Of a stretch of 64,000 nt of DNA, positions 24,614 through 33,950 are shown in pieces (position 1 is the first letter of the stretch; each line of letters opens with the position of its first letter). The notes below the pieces were generated by a model. It did not search any database. It saw only the letters and a program-made list of their open reading frames with translations, and was not told where the DNA came from. Both the position numbers and the translations under genes were made by a program. The DNA is from CAYQQJ01 sp964419935. Lineage in GTDB: Bacteria > Pseudomonadota > Gammaproteobacteria > Pseudomonadales > Cellvibrionaceae. Location of the stretch: the NCBI GenBank assembly GCA_964419935.1, contig CAYQQJ010000015.1:27565-91564 (forward strand), read 5' to 3'.

Positions 24614-25717
24614 TCAGATTTTGATAAAGATATTTTTGCGATAGAGAAGGTAGGCGACTACCCAGAACAACAGGACGTGAGCGCCTGCGAACAGAACCGA
24701 GGCGACATAGGGGTTCCCCACCAGAGCCAGGCAAACGTGGTAGAGAAAATCGTAGGCGTTCATCGCCTTGCCATCAAAACTCAAGGTCACCAAGAAGTAA
24801 CAGCTCACCCAGAGCGCCGACAACGCGTAGATAAACAGCGGGTTCATCCCGTAAATCTGCAGGGGACGCATCAGCTTCGAACCTTGCGCACTGCTGCATA
24901 CAGCCACGAAAGCGGCTAACACCACCAACGCCCAACCCGATGTTACGAGCACAAATGAACTGGTCCACAGGCTTTTGTTGATCGGCAGCCACAGGCTCCA
25001 GATGTGCCCGACGACCAGAAGAACCCCGCCCGCGAGAAGCAAACTGCGGGTTTGCTGACCGGTGCCGCTCATCTGCATTATCCAGCGGGTAGCTAAAAAG
25101 CCCGCCAGCACATTCACCATCGCCGGCAGAGTACTGAGCAAGCCTTCCGGATCAAAGGGCACGCCTTTCCCGGTCCACAGATGGTTATCACCAAGCAAGA
25201 TGCGATCGACCACGGTCACGACGTTGTGCTGAATGCTGAACGCATCAGCGGCGCCGACTGTGTACAACAGTGCCCAATAACCCAGCAGAATGACTGCGAT
25301 GGCTACATACAACAAACGGTCCGACAAATAGAAAACCGCCAGGGTCGCCAGGCCGTAGGCGAGGGCAATACGCTGCAACACACCCATGATGCGCAATTCG
25401 CTCAGCGGTGAAGTAAAGGGAAAGGCCTGTAGAAACAGGCCAATGGCAAAGATGATGGCGACCCGCTTGCCCAGTTTGAGCAGCGCATCTTTACTCGGGC
25501 TGTAGTCAAAGCGACGTAGCGCGAAGTACATGGCGGCGCCGACAATGAACAGGAAAAACGGAAAGATCAGGTCGGTCGGTGTATAGCCGTGCCAATCCGC
25601 ATGGGCCAGAGGCGCATACAGGTATCCCCAGGAACCCGGTGTATTCACTAGAATCATGGCGGCAAGAGTCAGGCCGCGCATGGCGTCCAGGGCAATGCTG
25701 CGTTGGGGTTTATTCAT
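24614..25717 (-). CDS. nagX: NagX, membrane protein of the HGSNAT-like acyltransferase family (DUF5009)
   Basis: 367 aa with about ten membrane segments, starting with SIALDAMRGLTLAAMILVN and IFPFFLFIVGAAMYFAL, the signature of the DUF5009 / heparan-alpha-glucosaminide acetyltransferase-like family. In marine bacteria this family accompanies GlcNAc catabolic genes and is called NagX. Whether it transports GlcNAc, acetylates sugars or modifies oligosaccharides is not settled. It is encoded downstream of nagK on the same strand, 84 bases apart. No PTS or other GlcNAc permease is in the window. Confidence 0.9.
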   Translation of the reverse strand: MNKPQRSIALDAMRGLTLAAMILVNTPGSWGYLYAPLAHADWHGYTPTDLIFPFFLFIVGAAMYFALRRFDYSPSKDALLKLGKRVAIIFAIGLFLQAFPFTSPLSELRIMGVLQRIALAYGLATLAVFYLSDRLLYVAIAVILLGYWALLYTVGAADAFSIQHNVVTVVDRILLGDNHLWTGKGVPFDPEGLLSTLPAMVNVLAGFLATRWIMQMSGTGQQTRSLLLAGGVLLVVGHIWSLWLPINKSLWTSSFVLVTSGWALVVLAAFVAVCSSAQGSKLMRPLQIYGMNPLFIYALSALWVSCYFLVTLSFDGKAMNAYDFLYHVCLALVGNPYVASVLFAGAHVLLFWVVAYLLYRKNIFIKI

Positions 25718-25801
25718 TCTGGCCTCGCTGGGATCGGCGTTATTGTTTGAGCGGTGTTTGCAGTCCCACTGGTTGGTGCACCCAGGCCAATCATTCGGAC
25801 C

Positions 25802-26713
25802 TTACGGGTAGGCGGCTTTTTTTTCAGATTGCCATTGCTGCTGGGCAAACAAAATGGCACCTGCTTCGGGCTGGGCCAAGGGTGCAACCATAGCACTGGC
25901 AACCGTTGGTTTGAGCCAAGGCTTCAGCAATGGCCCCAAGCCTCCAAGAATGCAAAGTCGTGGCGGATTGAAGGCCAACAGCTTTTCGCCAAGCGCGCTG
26001 ATGTAGTCAGCGCCTTCCTGCACGATCGCACAGGCGACCTCGTCGCCAGCATGAGCCTGCTGCAAGACAGCCGGAGCAAGTCGACCGTACAGCGCCGAGG
26101 GTGCGCCGGTGAGTTTCTCGATGATACCCAAGCCTTCAGCATCGAGAACTTCGCTGATCGCTCCGCCAAGGGTTGTGCTGGGGCCCAGGTTGTCGAGTGA
26201 GAGTAGCACAGCCTGCACAGCTTCCAGGCCCATCCAGGCACCGCTGCCTTTGTCACCAATGGGAAAACCGTGGCCACCAAACATGGTGCTTCGATCACTC
26301 CGGTGAATATAGCCGCAGGATCCGGTACCAGCAATGATTACCGCGCCATAGCCGCCACCATGGGCGCCCAAGCAGGCAATATGGAGATCAGTTTCCAGGA
26401 ACATTTGCCGGAATGGGTGCTGCCAGTTAATCATATCCTGATACAGTCCCGGCAGATTCACACCAGCCAGCCCCATACCGGCAACCGTATTGGCGAGGAT
26501 CGACTCGTCGCGACCCGCATCCCGCACCGCCAGCGTCGCTGCATCCACAATGGACGTGAGCGTTTGCTGCATCCCATGAAACGGGTTGGCGGGGCCGGAC
26601 ACGCCTGTGCCCAGAATCTGGTTATCGCTGGACACCAACCGCGCCTTGCACTTGCTGCCGCCGCCGTCGATGCCCAAAAAGAAAAGCTCGTTATCATTTA
26701 CACGAGTCGTCAT
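25802..26713 (-). CDS. nagK: N-acetylglucosamine kinase NagK (eukaryotic-type, BadF/BcrA ATPase family)
   Basis: 303 aa. Phosphate-binding loops FLGIDGGGSKCKARLV (N-terminal), VIIAGTGSCGYI and the C-terminal LCILGGLGPL place it in the BadF/BadG/BcrA ASKHA family. That family contains the GlcNAc kinases of Shewanella-type pathways, as opposed to the ROK NagK of E. coli. It would phosphorylate free cytoplasmic GlcNAc for NagA. It heads the leftward nagK-nagX unit. A matching operator overlaps a candidate promoter about 245-270 bases upstream. Confidence 0.9.
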   Translation of the reverse strand: MTTRVNDNELFFLGIDGGGSKCKARLVSSDNQILGTGVSGPANPFHGMQQTLTSIVDAATLAVRDAGRDESILANTVAGMGLAGVNLPGLYQDMINWQHPFRQMFLETDLHIACLGAHGGGYGAVIIAGTGSCGYIHRSDRSTMFGGHGFPIGDKGSGAWMGLEAVQAVLLSLDNLGPSTTLGGAISEVLDAEGLGIIEKLTGAPSALYGRLAPAVLQQAHAGDEVACAIVQEGADYISALGEKLLAFNPPRLCILGGLGPLLKPWLKPTVASAMVAPLAQPEAGAILFAQQQWQSEKKAAYP

Positions 26714-27127
26714 AAACCACCTTAATTAGAAACTCTATCACTGCCAGCTGACGCAAGGTAACCGGTTACGGAATTCGATGCTGTCCCGGCGAAAACTGCG
26801 CATATCATTGAGAATCGCTATGTTAGACGGTGTCGCCCCTGCAGATGAAGCATCCACAAATTATCCAGAGCTACCGTTTCAGCGATCGGCCATAGGCCCA
26901 TCCCGGCATCCACCTTGCACTTATGCATCGCCTGTACCAGCGTGGCGCATGCGTAAAGGTAAACATTTATGACAACGTTGTCAATCCCTTACCGATTGAC
27001 CTGAAGGGGTATCGCTTATCGGTCTTTTACGTAAAATGGTATCTTTCACACCAAGTGCGTGACATGCCTTCACTTTCAAACGGATATCGCCTTGAACACA
27101 ACCATTACGCCAGATCCTGCCGGCCAG
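26714..27127. other. Divergent intergenic region nagK / coaBC
   Basis: 414 bases without a supported gene. It holds the palindromic operator near its right-hand third and must drive nagK leftward and coaBC rightward. The leader of nagK from the proposed promoter would be long, over 230 bases. Confidence 0.5.
26956..26985 (-). promoter_or_regulatory. nagKX promoter with NagR-type operator
   Basis: The 18-mer TATGACAACGTTGTCAAT (26968-26985) contains the perfect 14-bp palindrome TGACAACGTTGTCA, the same core as the site before nagA. Read leftward it supplies a perfect -35 TTGACA (26979-26984), with TACCTT as a weak -10 (26956-26961) at 17 bases. Confidence 0.7.
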
Positions 27128-28330
27128 ATGCGCCTGCAAAACAAGCGCATACTTTTGGGCGTTAGCGGAGGCATTGCCGCCTACAAAAGCGCGGAGCTGA
27201 TCCGTCGCCTCAAGGACCTTGGAGCAGACGTACGCGTAGTAATGACGGCGGCAGCACAGGAGTTCATCACCCCCCTCACTCTGCAGGCACTATCGGGAAA
27301 CAGCGTGCATACGGATTTGCTCGATACCGCCGCGGAAGCCGCTATGGGTCATATTGAACTGGCCCGCTGGGCGGACCTGATATTAATCGCGCCCGCCACC
27401 GCAGATTGCATCGCGCGCCTGGCGCAGGGGCGGGGGGACGACCTGCTGACAACCCTGTGCCTAGCGACCCGTGCAACACTGGCAATCGCTCCGGCCATGA
27501 ATCAAGCCATGTGGCACAATCAGGCAACCCAAGACAACCTCGCGAGGCTACGCGAACGCAATGTTGTGCAATTTGGCCCCGGAGACGGCGGCCAGGCCTG
27601 CGGCGAAACCGGCCTCGGCCGCATGCTGGAGGCGGATCAACTGGCGCAGCTATGTGCCGGCGTTTTTGCCACAGGCAGCCTGAGTGGAAAAACCCTGGTC
27701 ATCACCGCAGGTCCCACCCGTGAAGCGATTGACCCGGTGCGCTACATCAGCAATCACAGCTCCGGCAAAATGGGCTACGCCCTCGCAGCTGCCGCGGTTG
27801 AAGCCGGCGCTCGCACGATTCTCATCAGTGGACCCACGGCGCTACCACCCCCGGATCACGTCACGGTGGTACCGGTTACCAGCGCCCGCGATATGCATGA
27901 CGCTGCCATAACCCATGCCGCCGATTGCAACATTTTTATTGCAGCCGCCGCCGTTGCCGATTACCGTCCCGCACAGGTTGCCACACAGAAAATCAAGAAG
28001 GGCTCGCAGGACACAATGTCTCTGAATCTGGTCAAAAACGTGGACATTGTGGCCGCTGTCGCACACTTGCAGCCGAAACCTTTCACCGTGGGCTTCGCAG
28101 CGGAAACGGAAAACCTGCTTGCGAACGCACAGCGTAAACTCACCGACAAAGGTCTTGATCTTGTCATCGCCAATGACGTCTCCAATCCCGAGATTGGCTT
28201 CAATAGCGACGACAATGCGGTAATACTGGTGGATCGGAAAGGCAGCGTGACACTGGAGCAACGCGACAAGACACAGCTGGCGCGGGATCTGGTGGCGCAC
28301 ATCGCCACGCTCGTCAACCGACCGAACTGA
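27128..28330 (+). CDS. coaBC: Bifunctional CoaBC (phosphopantothenoylcysteine synthetase/decarboxylase)
   Basis: Adds cysteine to 4'-phosphopantothenate (CoaB, C-terminal) and decarboxylates the product (CoaC, N-terminal, FMN-dependent). 400 aa from the ATG at 27128. A TTG at 27092 is an alternative start. CoaC features: GVSGGIAAYKSAELIR, MGHIELARWADLILIAPATA, APAMNQAMW and CGETGLGRM. CoaB features: VITAGPTREAIDPVRYISN, AAAVADYRP and KIKK. The usual neighbour dut is missing between this gene and algC. Confidence 0.96.
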   Translation: MRLQNKRILLGVSGGIAAYKSAELIRRLKDLGADVRVVMTAAAQEFITPLTLQALSGNSVHTDLLDTAAEAAMGHIELARWADLILIAPATADCIARLAQGRGDDLLTTLCLATRATLAIAPAMNQAMWHNQATQDNLARLRERNVVQFGPGDGGQACGETGLGRMLEADQLAQLCAGVFATGSLSGKTLVITAGPTREAIDPVRYISNHSSGKMGYALAAAAVEAGARTILISGPTALPPPDHVTVVPVTSARDMHDAAITHAADCNIFIAAAAVADYRPAQVATQKIKKGSQDTMSLNLVKNVDIVAAVAHLQPKPFTVGFAAETENLLANAQRKLTDKGLDLVIANDVSNPEIGFNSDDNAVILVDRKGSVTLEQRDKTQLARDLVAHIATLVNRPN

Positions 28331-28401
28331 CGAGCACGCAGTGACGCTCAACGCAAACGACCGCAAGACACCATAACAACATCAGCGAGCAGGAACGCCC
28401 A

Positions 28402-30906
28402 GTGGAATCAAAGTCCCGGAAGTCCAATGACCAACGTCGGCAAAATCAATCTCGCGTCCGCGCGCGGCAACAATTTGCGCGACCAACCATACTCCTGGTG
28501 ATTCTTGCATTGTCCCTGAACATTGGCCTGGCGTATTGGGGCCATCAGACCTGGATCGAAGAGAGCCGCGCGCTGCAGCTCAAAACCATCAGCCGCACTC
28601 ACGCCCAGGCGGCGGCAGACAGCGTGTCCGTCGCGCTGCACAAACTCCAGAAACGTCTCGACCTGGCAGCACAGTCCGCCGATGTCGCGGTGATTCTGGA
28701 TAAACAAAATCCAGAGGCGATGTCCACCCTCGAACAGCGACTGCAACGGCGTTTCGAAGCCGCTGTCGGCCTGCGCGTATTACTGCCCAATCCGGCGAAG
28801 CACTGGCCAGAAGGCGCCACCGCGCTGAGCTTTGCCGAACTCGATATGGTCGCGCGCGCGGAAAAGCGTCAAGCGGTGTTTCCCGAAGCAGCCAAACGGG
28901 ACGAGCAATGGATAGTCGATCTGGTGTCTCCGGTTCCGGCGGATGCCAGCATGCCGGTCACCGGCACACTCCTGCTGACACTGCAACTCAATGTACTGCA
29001 ACCGGCATTGGTAGACGATCGCCAGGAGCTGGGCCGCGTTGAACTGCTGCAGAGCTTTGGCCAAGGCAAGGCCACAACCTTGCTCACCAGCGGCAACGGC
29101 GAAGCGGGGGAGCCGCAGACAGCAGCCATTGACAACAGCTATTGGCAGATCCGCTTTACGCCCTCCAGTCGCCTGTGGCATGCCACTGACGTTAACCTGT
29201 TGTTGCCCATTGCGCTGCTGCTCGTCACCACTCTCGCCAGTGTTACTCTCGCTATCTGGCTGGGCCGTTTATTGAACCGAAGCCAGTTATCGAAGGCATC
29301 ACCAGTCAAGGAACCGCAACGGACGCGAACCCAGACTCGGGTAAGGAACAGCTCTGCCGAAGCCGCTGAAAGTGACGAGGCTGATGACATTCTGGATATC
29401 GAGATTGCCGATGAAGATGAAGCCTTGCTCGGTCTGGATGAGGTTCGCTCACGCCCCGCAACACCCGATTCCGATCACTCCGGCACCGCGACCCCCAGCA
29501 CTCCAGCCGGCGCTTCGGCCGGACGAAGTGATGTGCCTGAAGTTATTTTCCGTGCCTATGATATTCGCGGGCTGGCAGAAACCGAGATTACCCCCGCCCT
29601 CGCGCGCCAGATAGGCCAGGCACTTGGCAGCGAAGCCCTGGGCCATCGTCAAAATGCGCTGGTCGTTGCGCAGGATGCCCGCACCCACAGCCCCGTGCTG
29701 GCAGAACATCTGGTCAAGGGCATACTGAGCACCGGTTGCCACGTCATCAATATCGGCACCGTACCGACACCCCTCATGTACTTTGCCACCGAAACTCTGA
29801 ATCAGACCCAGAGTGGCGTGATGGTCACCGCCAGCCATAACGCCGCCGAATATAACGGTTTCAAGGTGGTCATGGTTGGAAAATCCCGCTCCGCAGACGA
29901 TATCCAGAATGTTCGAAAGCGCATTATGGACAATGACTTCTATAGCGGTAGCGGGGGCGAAGAACACCTCGACATAGTGCCTCAGTACATCGATACCATT
30001 TTTTCGGACGTGGCCCTCGCCGGCGATATGCACGTTGTATTGGACGCGGGCAATGGCGTCACCGGGGCTGTTGCGCCGCGCCTGTTCGAAGAACTCGGCT
30101 GCCAGGTTACCTCTCTCTATTGCGATCTCGACGGCCGCTTCCCCAACCACGAACCGGATCCTTCCATTGCCGCCAATCTGCAGCACCTTATTGCCCGGGT
30201 GCAGCAGGAAAAGGCCGACGTGGGTATTGCATTCGACGGTGATGGGGACCGGTTGACTGTGGTTACGCCCACCGGGGAGATCATTTGGTCCGACCGCCTG
30301 CTCATGCTGTTCGCCAAGGATATCCTGGCGCGCAATCCCGGCGCTGACGTGGTGTTTGACATCAAGAGCACCCGCCAGCTGGGCAGTGCCATCAGCCGGT
30401 TTGGCGGCCGGCCGATCATGTGGAAAACCGGCCACGCGCCCATGCGCGCCAAGATACTGGAAACCGGTGCGCTGCTCGGCGGCGAGTTTTCTGGCCATGT
30501 ATTTATCAAGGATCGCTGGTACGGCTTTGACGACGGCATTTATGCCGCTGCCCGCCTGATTGAGGTGATGAGTCTGCGCGGCGAAGACTTGGACACTATC
30601 TTTGCGGAATTCCCGCCGACGCTGATCACCCCGGAAATTCGACTAGCCGTTGCAGAAGATAAAAAGTTCGCTATAGTTCGCAGGCTGATTGAGAGCGGGG
30701 ACTTCGACGGCGCAGAGCTGACGACCCTGGATGGCCTGCGCGCGGACTTCCCCTTCGGCTGGGGCCTGATACGCGCGTCCAACACCTCGGCCAATCTGAC
30801 CCTGCGGTTCGAAGCGGACGACGAGCAATCACTGCAGCGAATTATCGATCTCTTTGCACGAGAACTGCAGAGAATTGACACTGGATTACAACTGACACTG
30901 CCCTGA
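28402..30906 (+). CDS. algC: Phosphomannomutase/phosphoglucomutase AlgC with membrane-anchored N-terminal extension
   Basis: Interconverts 1- and 6-phosphates of mannose and glucose for exopolysaccharide and LPS precursors. 834 aa. The N-terminal ~385 residues hold a membrane segment at ~32-50, an extracytoplasmic region, a second segment at ~267-290 and an acidic Ser/Thr/Pro-rich linker. The mutase follows (~385-834): VFRAYDIRGLAETEITP, catalytic Ser in VTASHNAAEYNGFK, metal loop FDGDGDRL, sugar loop GEFSGH, and phosphate site RASNTSANLTLRFE. Long forms with a membrane region are known in Pseudomonas. The start is GTG with AGGA upstream. Confidence 0.93.
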   Translation: MESKSRKSNDQRRQNQSRVRARQQFARPTILLVILALSLNIGLAYWGHQTWIEESRALQLKTISRTHAQAAADSVSVALHKLQKRLDLAAQSADVAVILDKQNPEAMSTLEQRLQRRFEAAVGLRVLLPNPAKHWPEGATALSFAELDMVARAEKRQAVFPEAAKRDEQWIVDLVSPVPADASMPVTGTLLLTLQLNVLQPALVDDRQELGRVELLQSFGQGKATTLLTSGNGEAGEPQTAAIDNSYWQIRFTPSSRLWHATDVNLLLPIALLLVTTLASVTLAIWLGRLLNRSQLSKASPVKEPQRTRTQTRVRNSSAEAAESDEADDILDIEIADEDEALLGLDEVRSRPATPDSDHSGTATPSTPAGASAGRSDVPEVIFRAYDIRGLAETEITPALARQIGQALGSEALGHRQNALVVAQDARTHSPVLAEHLVKGILSTGCHVINIGTVPTPLMYFATETLNQTQSGVMVTASHNAAEYNGFKVVMVGKSRSADDIQNVRKRIMDNDFYSGSGGEEHLDIVPQYIDTIFSDVALAGDMHVVLDAGNGVTGAVAPRLFEELGCQVTSLYCDLDGRFPNHEPDPSIAANLQHLIARVQQEKADVGIAFDGDGDRLTVVTPTGEIIWSDRLLMLFAKDILARNPGADVVFDIKSTRQLGSAISRFGGRPIMWKTGHAPMRAKILETGALLGGEFSGHVFIKDRWYGFDDGIYAAARLIEVMSLRGEDLDTIFAEFPPTLITPEIRLAVAEDKKFAIVRRLIESGDFDGAELTTLDGLRADFPFGWGLIRASNTSANLTLRFEADDEQSLQRIIDLFARELQRIDTGLQLTLP

Positions 30907-30960
30907 CGGCCATTTCGCCAGTGCCAACGCGCACGGCATACCCACGGAAAAGGTTCTACC

Positions 30961-31869
30961 ATGTCTTATGCCCAAACCGATGCCATGCAAATCGCGCAGG
31001 TGCTGACCGAGGCACTGCCGTATATTCAGCACTTCACTGACAAAACCATCGTCGTCAAATTCGGCGGCAACGCGATGATCGACGAAGCCTTGCAAAACAG
31101 CTTTGCCCGGGATGTCGTGCTGATGAAATCCGTCGGCATGAATCCGATTGTGGTTCACGGTGGCGGACCCCAAATCGGCGAGCTTCTGAAAAAACTCAAC
31201 ATCCAATCGAGTTTCGTCGACGGCATGCGCGTCACCGACAGCGCGACCATGGATGTCGTGGAGATGGTTCTCGGCGGCACCGTTAACAAGCAGATTGTCA
31301 GCCTGATCAATCGCAACGGCGGTCAGGCAATAGGCGTAACCGGCAAGGATGGAAAGCTGATTCAGGCACGCAAGCTGACCTACAGCCGCAAGTCACCAGA
31401 ACTGCGTGCCACGGAAATCATTGATATTGGCCACGTCGGTGAAGTCAAATCAATCAACCGCAAAGTTATCGACCTGCTGGTACAAAGTGATTTTATTCCG
31501 GTAATTGCACCCATCGGTGTCGGAGAAGACGGTTCCTCTTACAACATCAATGCGGATCTGGTTGCCGGCAAGGTGGCCGAAGTGCTTCAGGCAGAAAAGC
31601 TGATGCTGTTGACTAATGTCGCCGGCCTGCAAGATAAACAGGGTCAGATACTGACTGGCCTCACCACCACGCGCGTCGATGAATTGATTGAAGATGGCAC
31701 TATCTACGGCGGTATGCTGCCGAAAATCCAGTGCGCACTGGATGCCGTCAAAGGCGGTGTCGCCAGCGCCCACATTATTGATGGTCGCGTGCCTCACGCG
31801 GTGTTGCTGGAGATATTTACCGATGCCGGCGTCGGCACCCTGATTACCAACAATCGCAGCAGCTTATAG
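30961..31869 (+). CDS. argB: Acetylglutamate kinase ArgB
   Basis: Phosphorylates N-acetyl-L-glutamate, the second step of arginine synthesis. 302 aa, the long form with N-terminal helix associated with hexameric, arginine-inhibited enzymes. Motifs: VVKFGGNAMID, VVHGGGPQIGELL, YNINADLVAGKVAEVL, LTNVAGLQD and GGMLPKIQCALDAV. It lies 54 bases downstream of algC in the same order as Pseudomonas. Confidence 0.97.
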   Translation: MSYAQTDAMQIAQVLTEALPYIQHFTDKTIVVKFGGNAMIDEALQNSFARDVVLMKSVGMNPIVVHGGGPQIGELLKKLNIQSSFVDGMRVTDSATMDVVEMVLGGTVNKQIVSLINRNGGQAIGVTGKDGKLIQARKLTYSRKSPELRATEIIDIGHVGEVKSINRKVIDLLVQSDFIPVIAPIGVGEDGSSYNINADLVAGKVAEVLQAEKLMLLTNVAGLQDKQGQILTGLTTTRVDELIEDGTIYGGMLPKIQCALDAVKGGVASAHIIDGRVPHAVLLEIFTDAGVGTLITNNRSSL

Positions 31870-31893
31870 CAGCTATATACGTCCGCCCATGTT

Positions 31894-31928
31894 GAAGCTA
31901 GCGCCATATACCGCTAGCATAAGCTTCA
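31894..31928. terminator. Imperfect hairpin between argB and slmA
   Basis: GCTAGCG (31897-31903) pairs with CGCTAGC (31912-31918), and outer bases TGAAGCT and AGCTTCA add an alternative stem. There is no T-run directly after it, so termination is uncertain. Confidence 0.35.
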
Positions 31929-31974
31929 CCAGCACCGGCCTTTTTGCGCAACCACAGGAAAGATTTGGATCTGT

Positions 31975-32580
31975 ATGAACATCGACAATAACAAGCGGCC
32001 TCGCCGACAACAGATTCTGGAGGCGCTGGCGCATATGCTGGAAGCCAGCCCCGGCGCTCGCATCACCACAGCGGCGCTGGCCAAACAGGTGGGTGTTTCC
32101 GAGGCCGCGCTTTACCGTCACTTTCCCAGTAAATCCAAAATGCTGGAAGGGCTGATCGAATTTGTCGAGGAAACGCTGTTCACCCGCGTCGCATTGATTG
32201 CCGCCGAAGACAACCTTGCTGCCCACCAGAAGTGTGAACGAATCCTGCAGCTACTGCTCGGTTTTGCCGAGCGCAATCCCGGCATCACCCGCATTCTCAC
32301 TGGCGACGCCCTGGCGGGGGAAACCGAGCGACTGCGCAGGCGCGTGGCGCAATTGTTTGACCGGCTGGAAACGCAAATGAAACAGATATTGCGGGAAGCG
32401 GAATTGCGGGAAGGCCTGCATTTTGGCTTGCCGATCAATGCCACTGTCGGCTTGTGGATGGCCACGGCGGAAGGCCGCATCGCGCAGTTTGTTCGCAGCG
32501 AGTTCTCGCGCTCACCCAGCGAAGGCTGGCAGGAGCAATGGCCGTTTCTTTCTGAGGGGTTCTTGGTACAACCGGCGTGA
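31975..32580 (+). CDS. slmA: Nucleoid occlusion factor SlmA
   Basis: TetR-family protein that binds specific chromosomal sites and blocks FtsZ ring assembly over the nucleoid. 201 aa. The helix-turn-helix region is unusually well conserved with SlmA: RRQQILEALAHMLE, ITTAALAKQVGVSEAALYRH and FPSKSKMLEGLIEF. It sits after argB and before pyrE, a common gammaproteobacterial arrangement (with coaBC and dut, the latter missing here). Confidence 0.93.
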   Translation: MNIDNNKRPRRQQILEALAHMLEASPGARITTAALAKQVGVSEAALYRHFPSKSKMLEGLIEFVEETLFTRVALIAAEDNLAAHQKCERILQLLLGFAERNPGITRILTGDALAGETERLRRRVAQLFDRLETQMKQILREAELREGLHFGLPINATVGLWMATAEGRIAQFVRSEFSRSPSEGWQEQWPFLSEGFLVQPA

Positions 32581-32652
32581 CGACAACACAGTCAATCCAT
32601 GCCGCCCGGTTCGCCACCTTTGCTTGCACAACCCCTTGAGCTCTTCAAGCTT

Positions 32653-33306
32653 TTAGGGCGAGCGGAAACGCGCAGATCCCTTTTCGTAGGTTTCCAGATC
32701 CTGGTCAAACCGCGCTGCCACATCCTCCAACTCCTTCAACCGCACCTCAAGCAACTCCTCCGCCGCCGTTAATTCCGCACGGGTATCGGAAAGCTTCTGC
32801 AACAAAACATCCGGCACCTGGCGACCAGCGCGTTCAACATCAGCGGCCTGGCTGCGCAAGCTGACCAGTTGTGCCTCAAACCCGGTGATGTTGCCTCTGA
32901 GAATGGCGATATTGGTATCAAGGTTGGCGAGCTTGCGCTCCTTGGCCCTTTCGATATCCGCCAATGAACTGTAGCGCCGATCCAGGCGTTGAAAATCTTC
33001 GCGCAACTTCAATAAGGCTTGTTTCGCCGCCAAGTCTTCGGCATCGGGAGCTGGCGGTACGGTTTTCAACACTTCGCCGGAAAGGCTGACGATCTCGTAG
33101 CCCTTTTGGGCGTACTGGGGAGGAATACGATCATCGAGCACGGAAATACCCTGCTCGTTAAGGTAACGATAGTAAACCTGCTGTTCAGCTGAGGCCGGCA
33201 CCGCAGCCAATGCGACCACAAGTGCCATGAGCAGGCTCGTGACATGGGCCAAACCAAACTGCGGGCCCGGCATGCGCGCGCGGGAGAACCGTAAATTGAA
33301 AAACAT
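32653..33306 (-). CDS. Exported DUF4124-type protein with coiled coil
   Basis: 217 aa. A signal peptide ends about residue 40 (VPASAEQ). Residues ~41-75 resemble the N-terminal beta-rich DUF4124 domain (QQVYYRYLNEQGISVLDDRI). The rest is a long coiled coil (~85-205) with charged heptads. Likely periplasmic, function unknown. It starts two bases after the pyrE stop and is therefore translationally close to it. A related but different DUF4124 protein is encoded at 51593-52027. Confidence 0.75.
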   Translation of the reverse strand: MFFNLRFSRARMPGPQFGLAHVTSLLMALVVALAAVPASAEQQVYYRYLNEQGISVLDDRIPPQYAQKGYEIVSLSGEVLKTVPPAPDAEDLAAKQALLKLREDFQRLDRRYSSLADIERAKERKLANLDTNIAILRGNITGFEAQLVSLRSQAADVERAGRQVPDVLLQKLSDTRAELTAAEELLEVRLKELEDVAARFDQDLETYEKGSARFRSP

Positions 33307-33308
33307 TG

Positions 33309-33950
33309 CTATACACCGTAATTTGCCCGATAGGTATCTATGCGTGCCAAAGTGTCACTGGTGTTACCGCTGGCTGCGAGATAATCCATGATATGGCTGA
33401 GGCTAATGATACTCACCACGGGCACGCCGGTACTGCGTTCCAGTTCCTGAATTGCCGATAATTCTCCCTGACCTTTTTCCTCGCGATTCAGTCCTATGAG
33501 TATAGCGGCTGGCTGCGCACCTGCCTGTTCAATGAGGCCAAGCACTTCTCGAATGGCAGTACCCGCGGTGATAACGTCATCAACAATCGCAATGCGGCCT
33601 TTCAGCGGTGCCCCCACAAGGCTGCCACCTTCGCCGTGACTTTTAGCCTCTTTGCGATTGAAGCAGTAAGGCACGTCCCGCTGGTGGTGATCCGCCAGAG
33701 CCACCGCGGTGGTCGTCGCCAGCGGAATGCCCTTATAAGCGGGGCCGAACACCATATCGAAATCAATGCCGGCCGCCATCAACGCCTGGGCGTAAAAGCG
33801 CCCGAGCTTTGCCAGGGCACTACCGGTTTGAAACTGGCCGGCATTGAAGAAGTAGGGGCTGATGCGGCCGGATTTGAGTTTGAATTCACCAAAACGAAGG
33901 GCTTGGCATTCGATGGCTAAGGCAATGAATTCGGACTGATAAGCATGCAT
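33309..33950 (-). CDS. pyrE: Orotate phosphoribosyltransferase PyrE
   Basis: Makes orotidine-5'-phosphate from orotate and PRPP in pyrimidine synthesis. 213 aa. It has the ISPYFFNAG N-terminal stretch, the substrate loop FNRKEAKSHGEGG, and the PRPP motif IAIVDDVITAGTAIRE. It is divergent from crc, as in Pseudomonas. Confidence 0.97.
   Translation of the reverse strand: MHAYQSEFIALAIECQALRFGEFKLKSGRISPYFFNAGQFQTGSALAKLGRFYAQALMAAGIDFDMVFGPAYKGIPLATTTAVALADHHQRDVPYCFNRKEAKSHGEGGSLVGAPLKGRIAIVDDVITAGTAIREVLGLIEQAGAQPAAILIGLNREEKGQGELSAIQELERSTGVPVVSIISLSHIMDYLAASGNTSDTLARIDTYRANYGV

Noticed and set aside
29449..30498. Antisense open frame opposite the algC mutase domain
   Set aside because: The coding strand carries all phosphomannomutase motifs. 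The antisense frame is a by-product of GC-rich codon usage.
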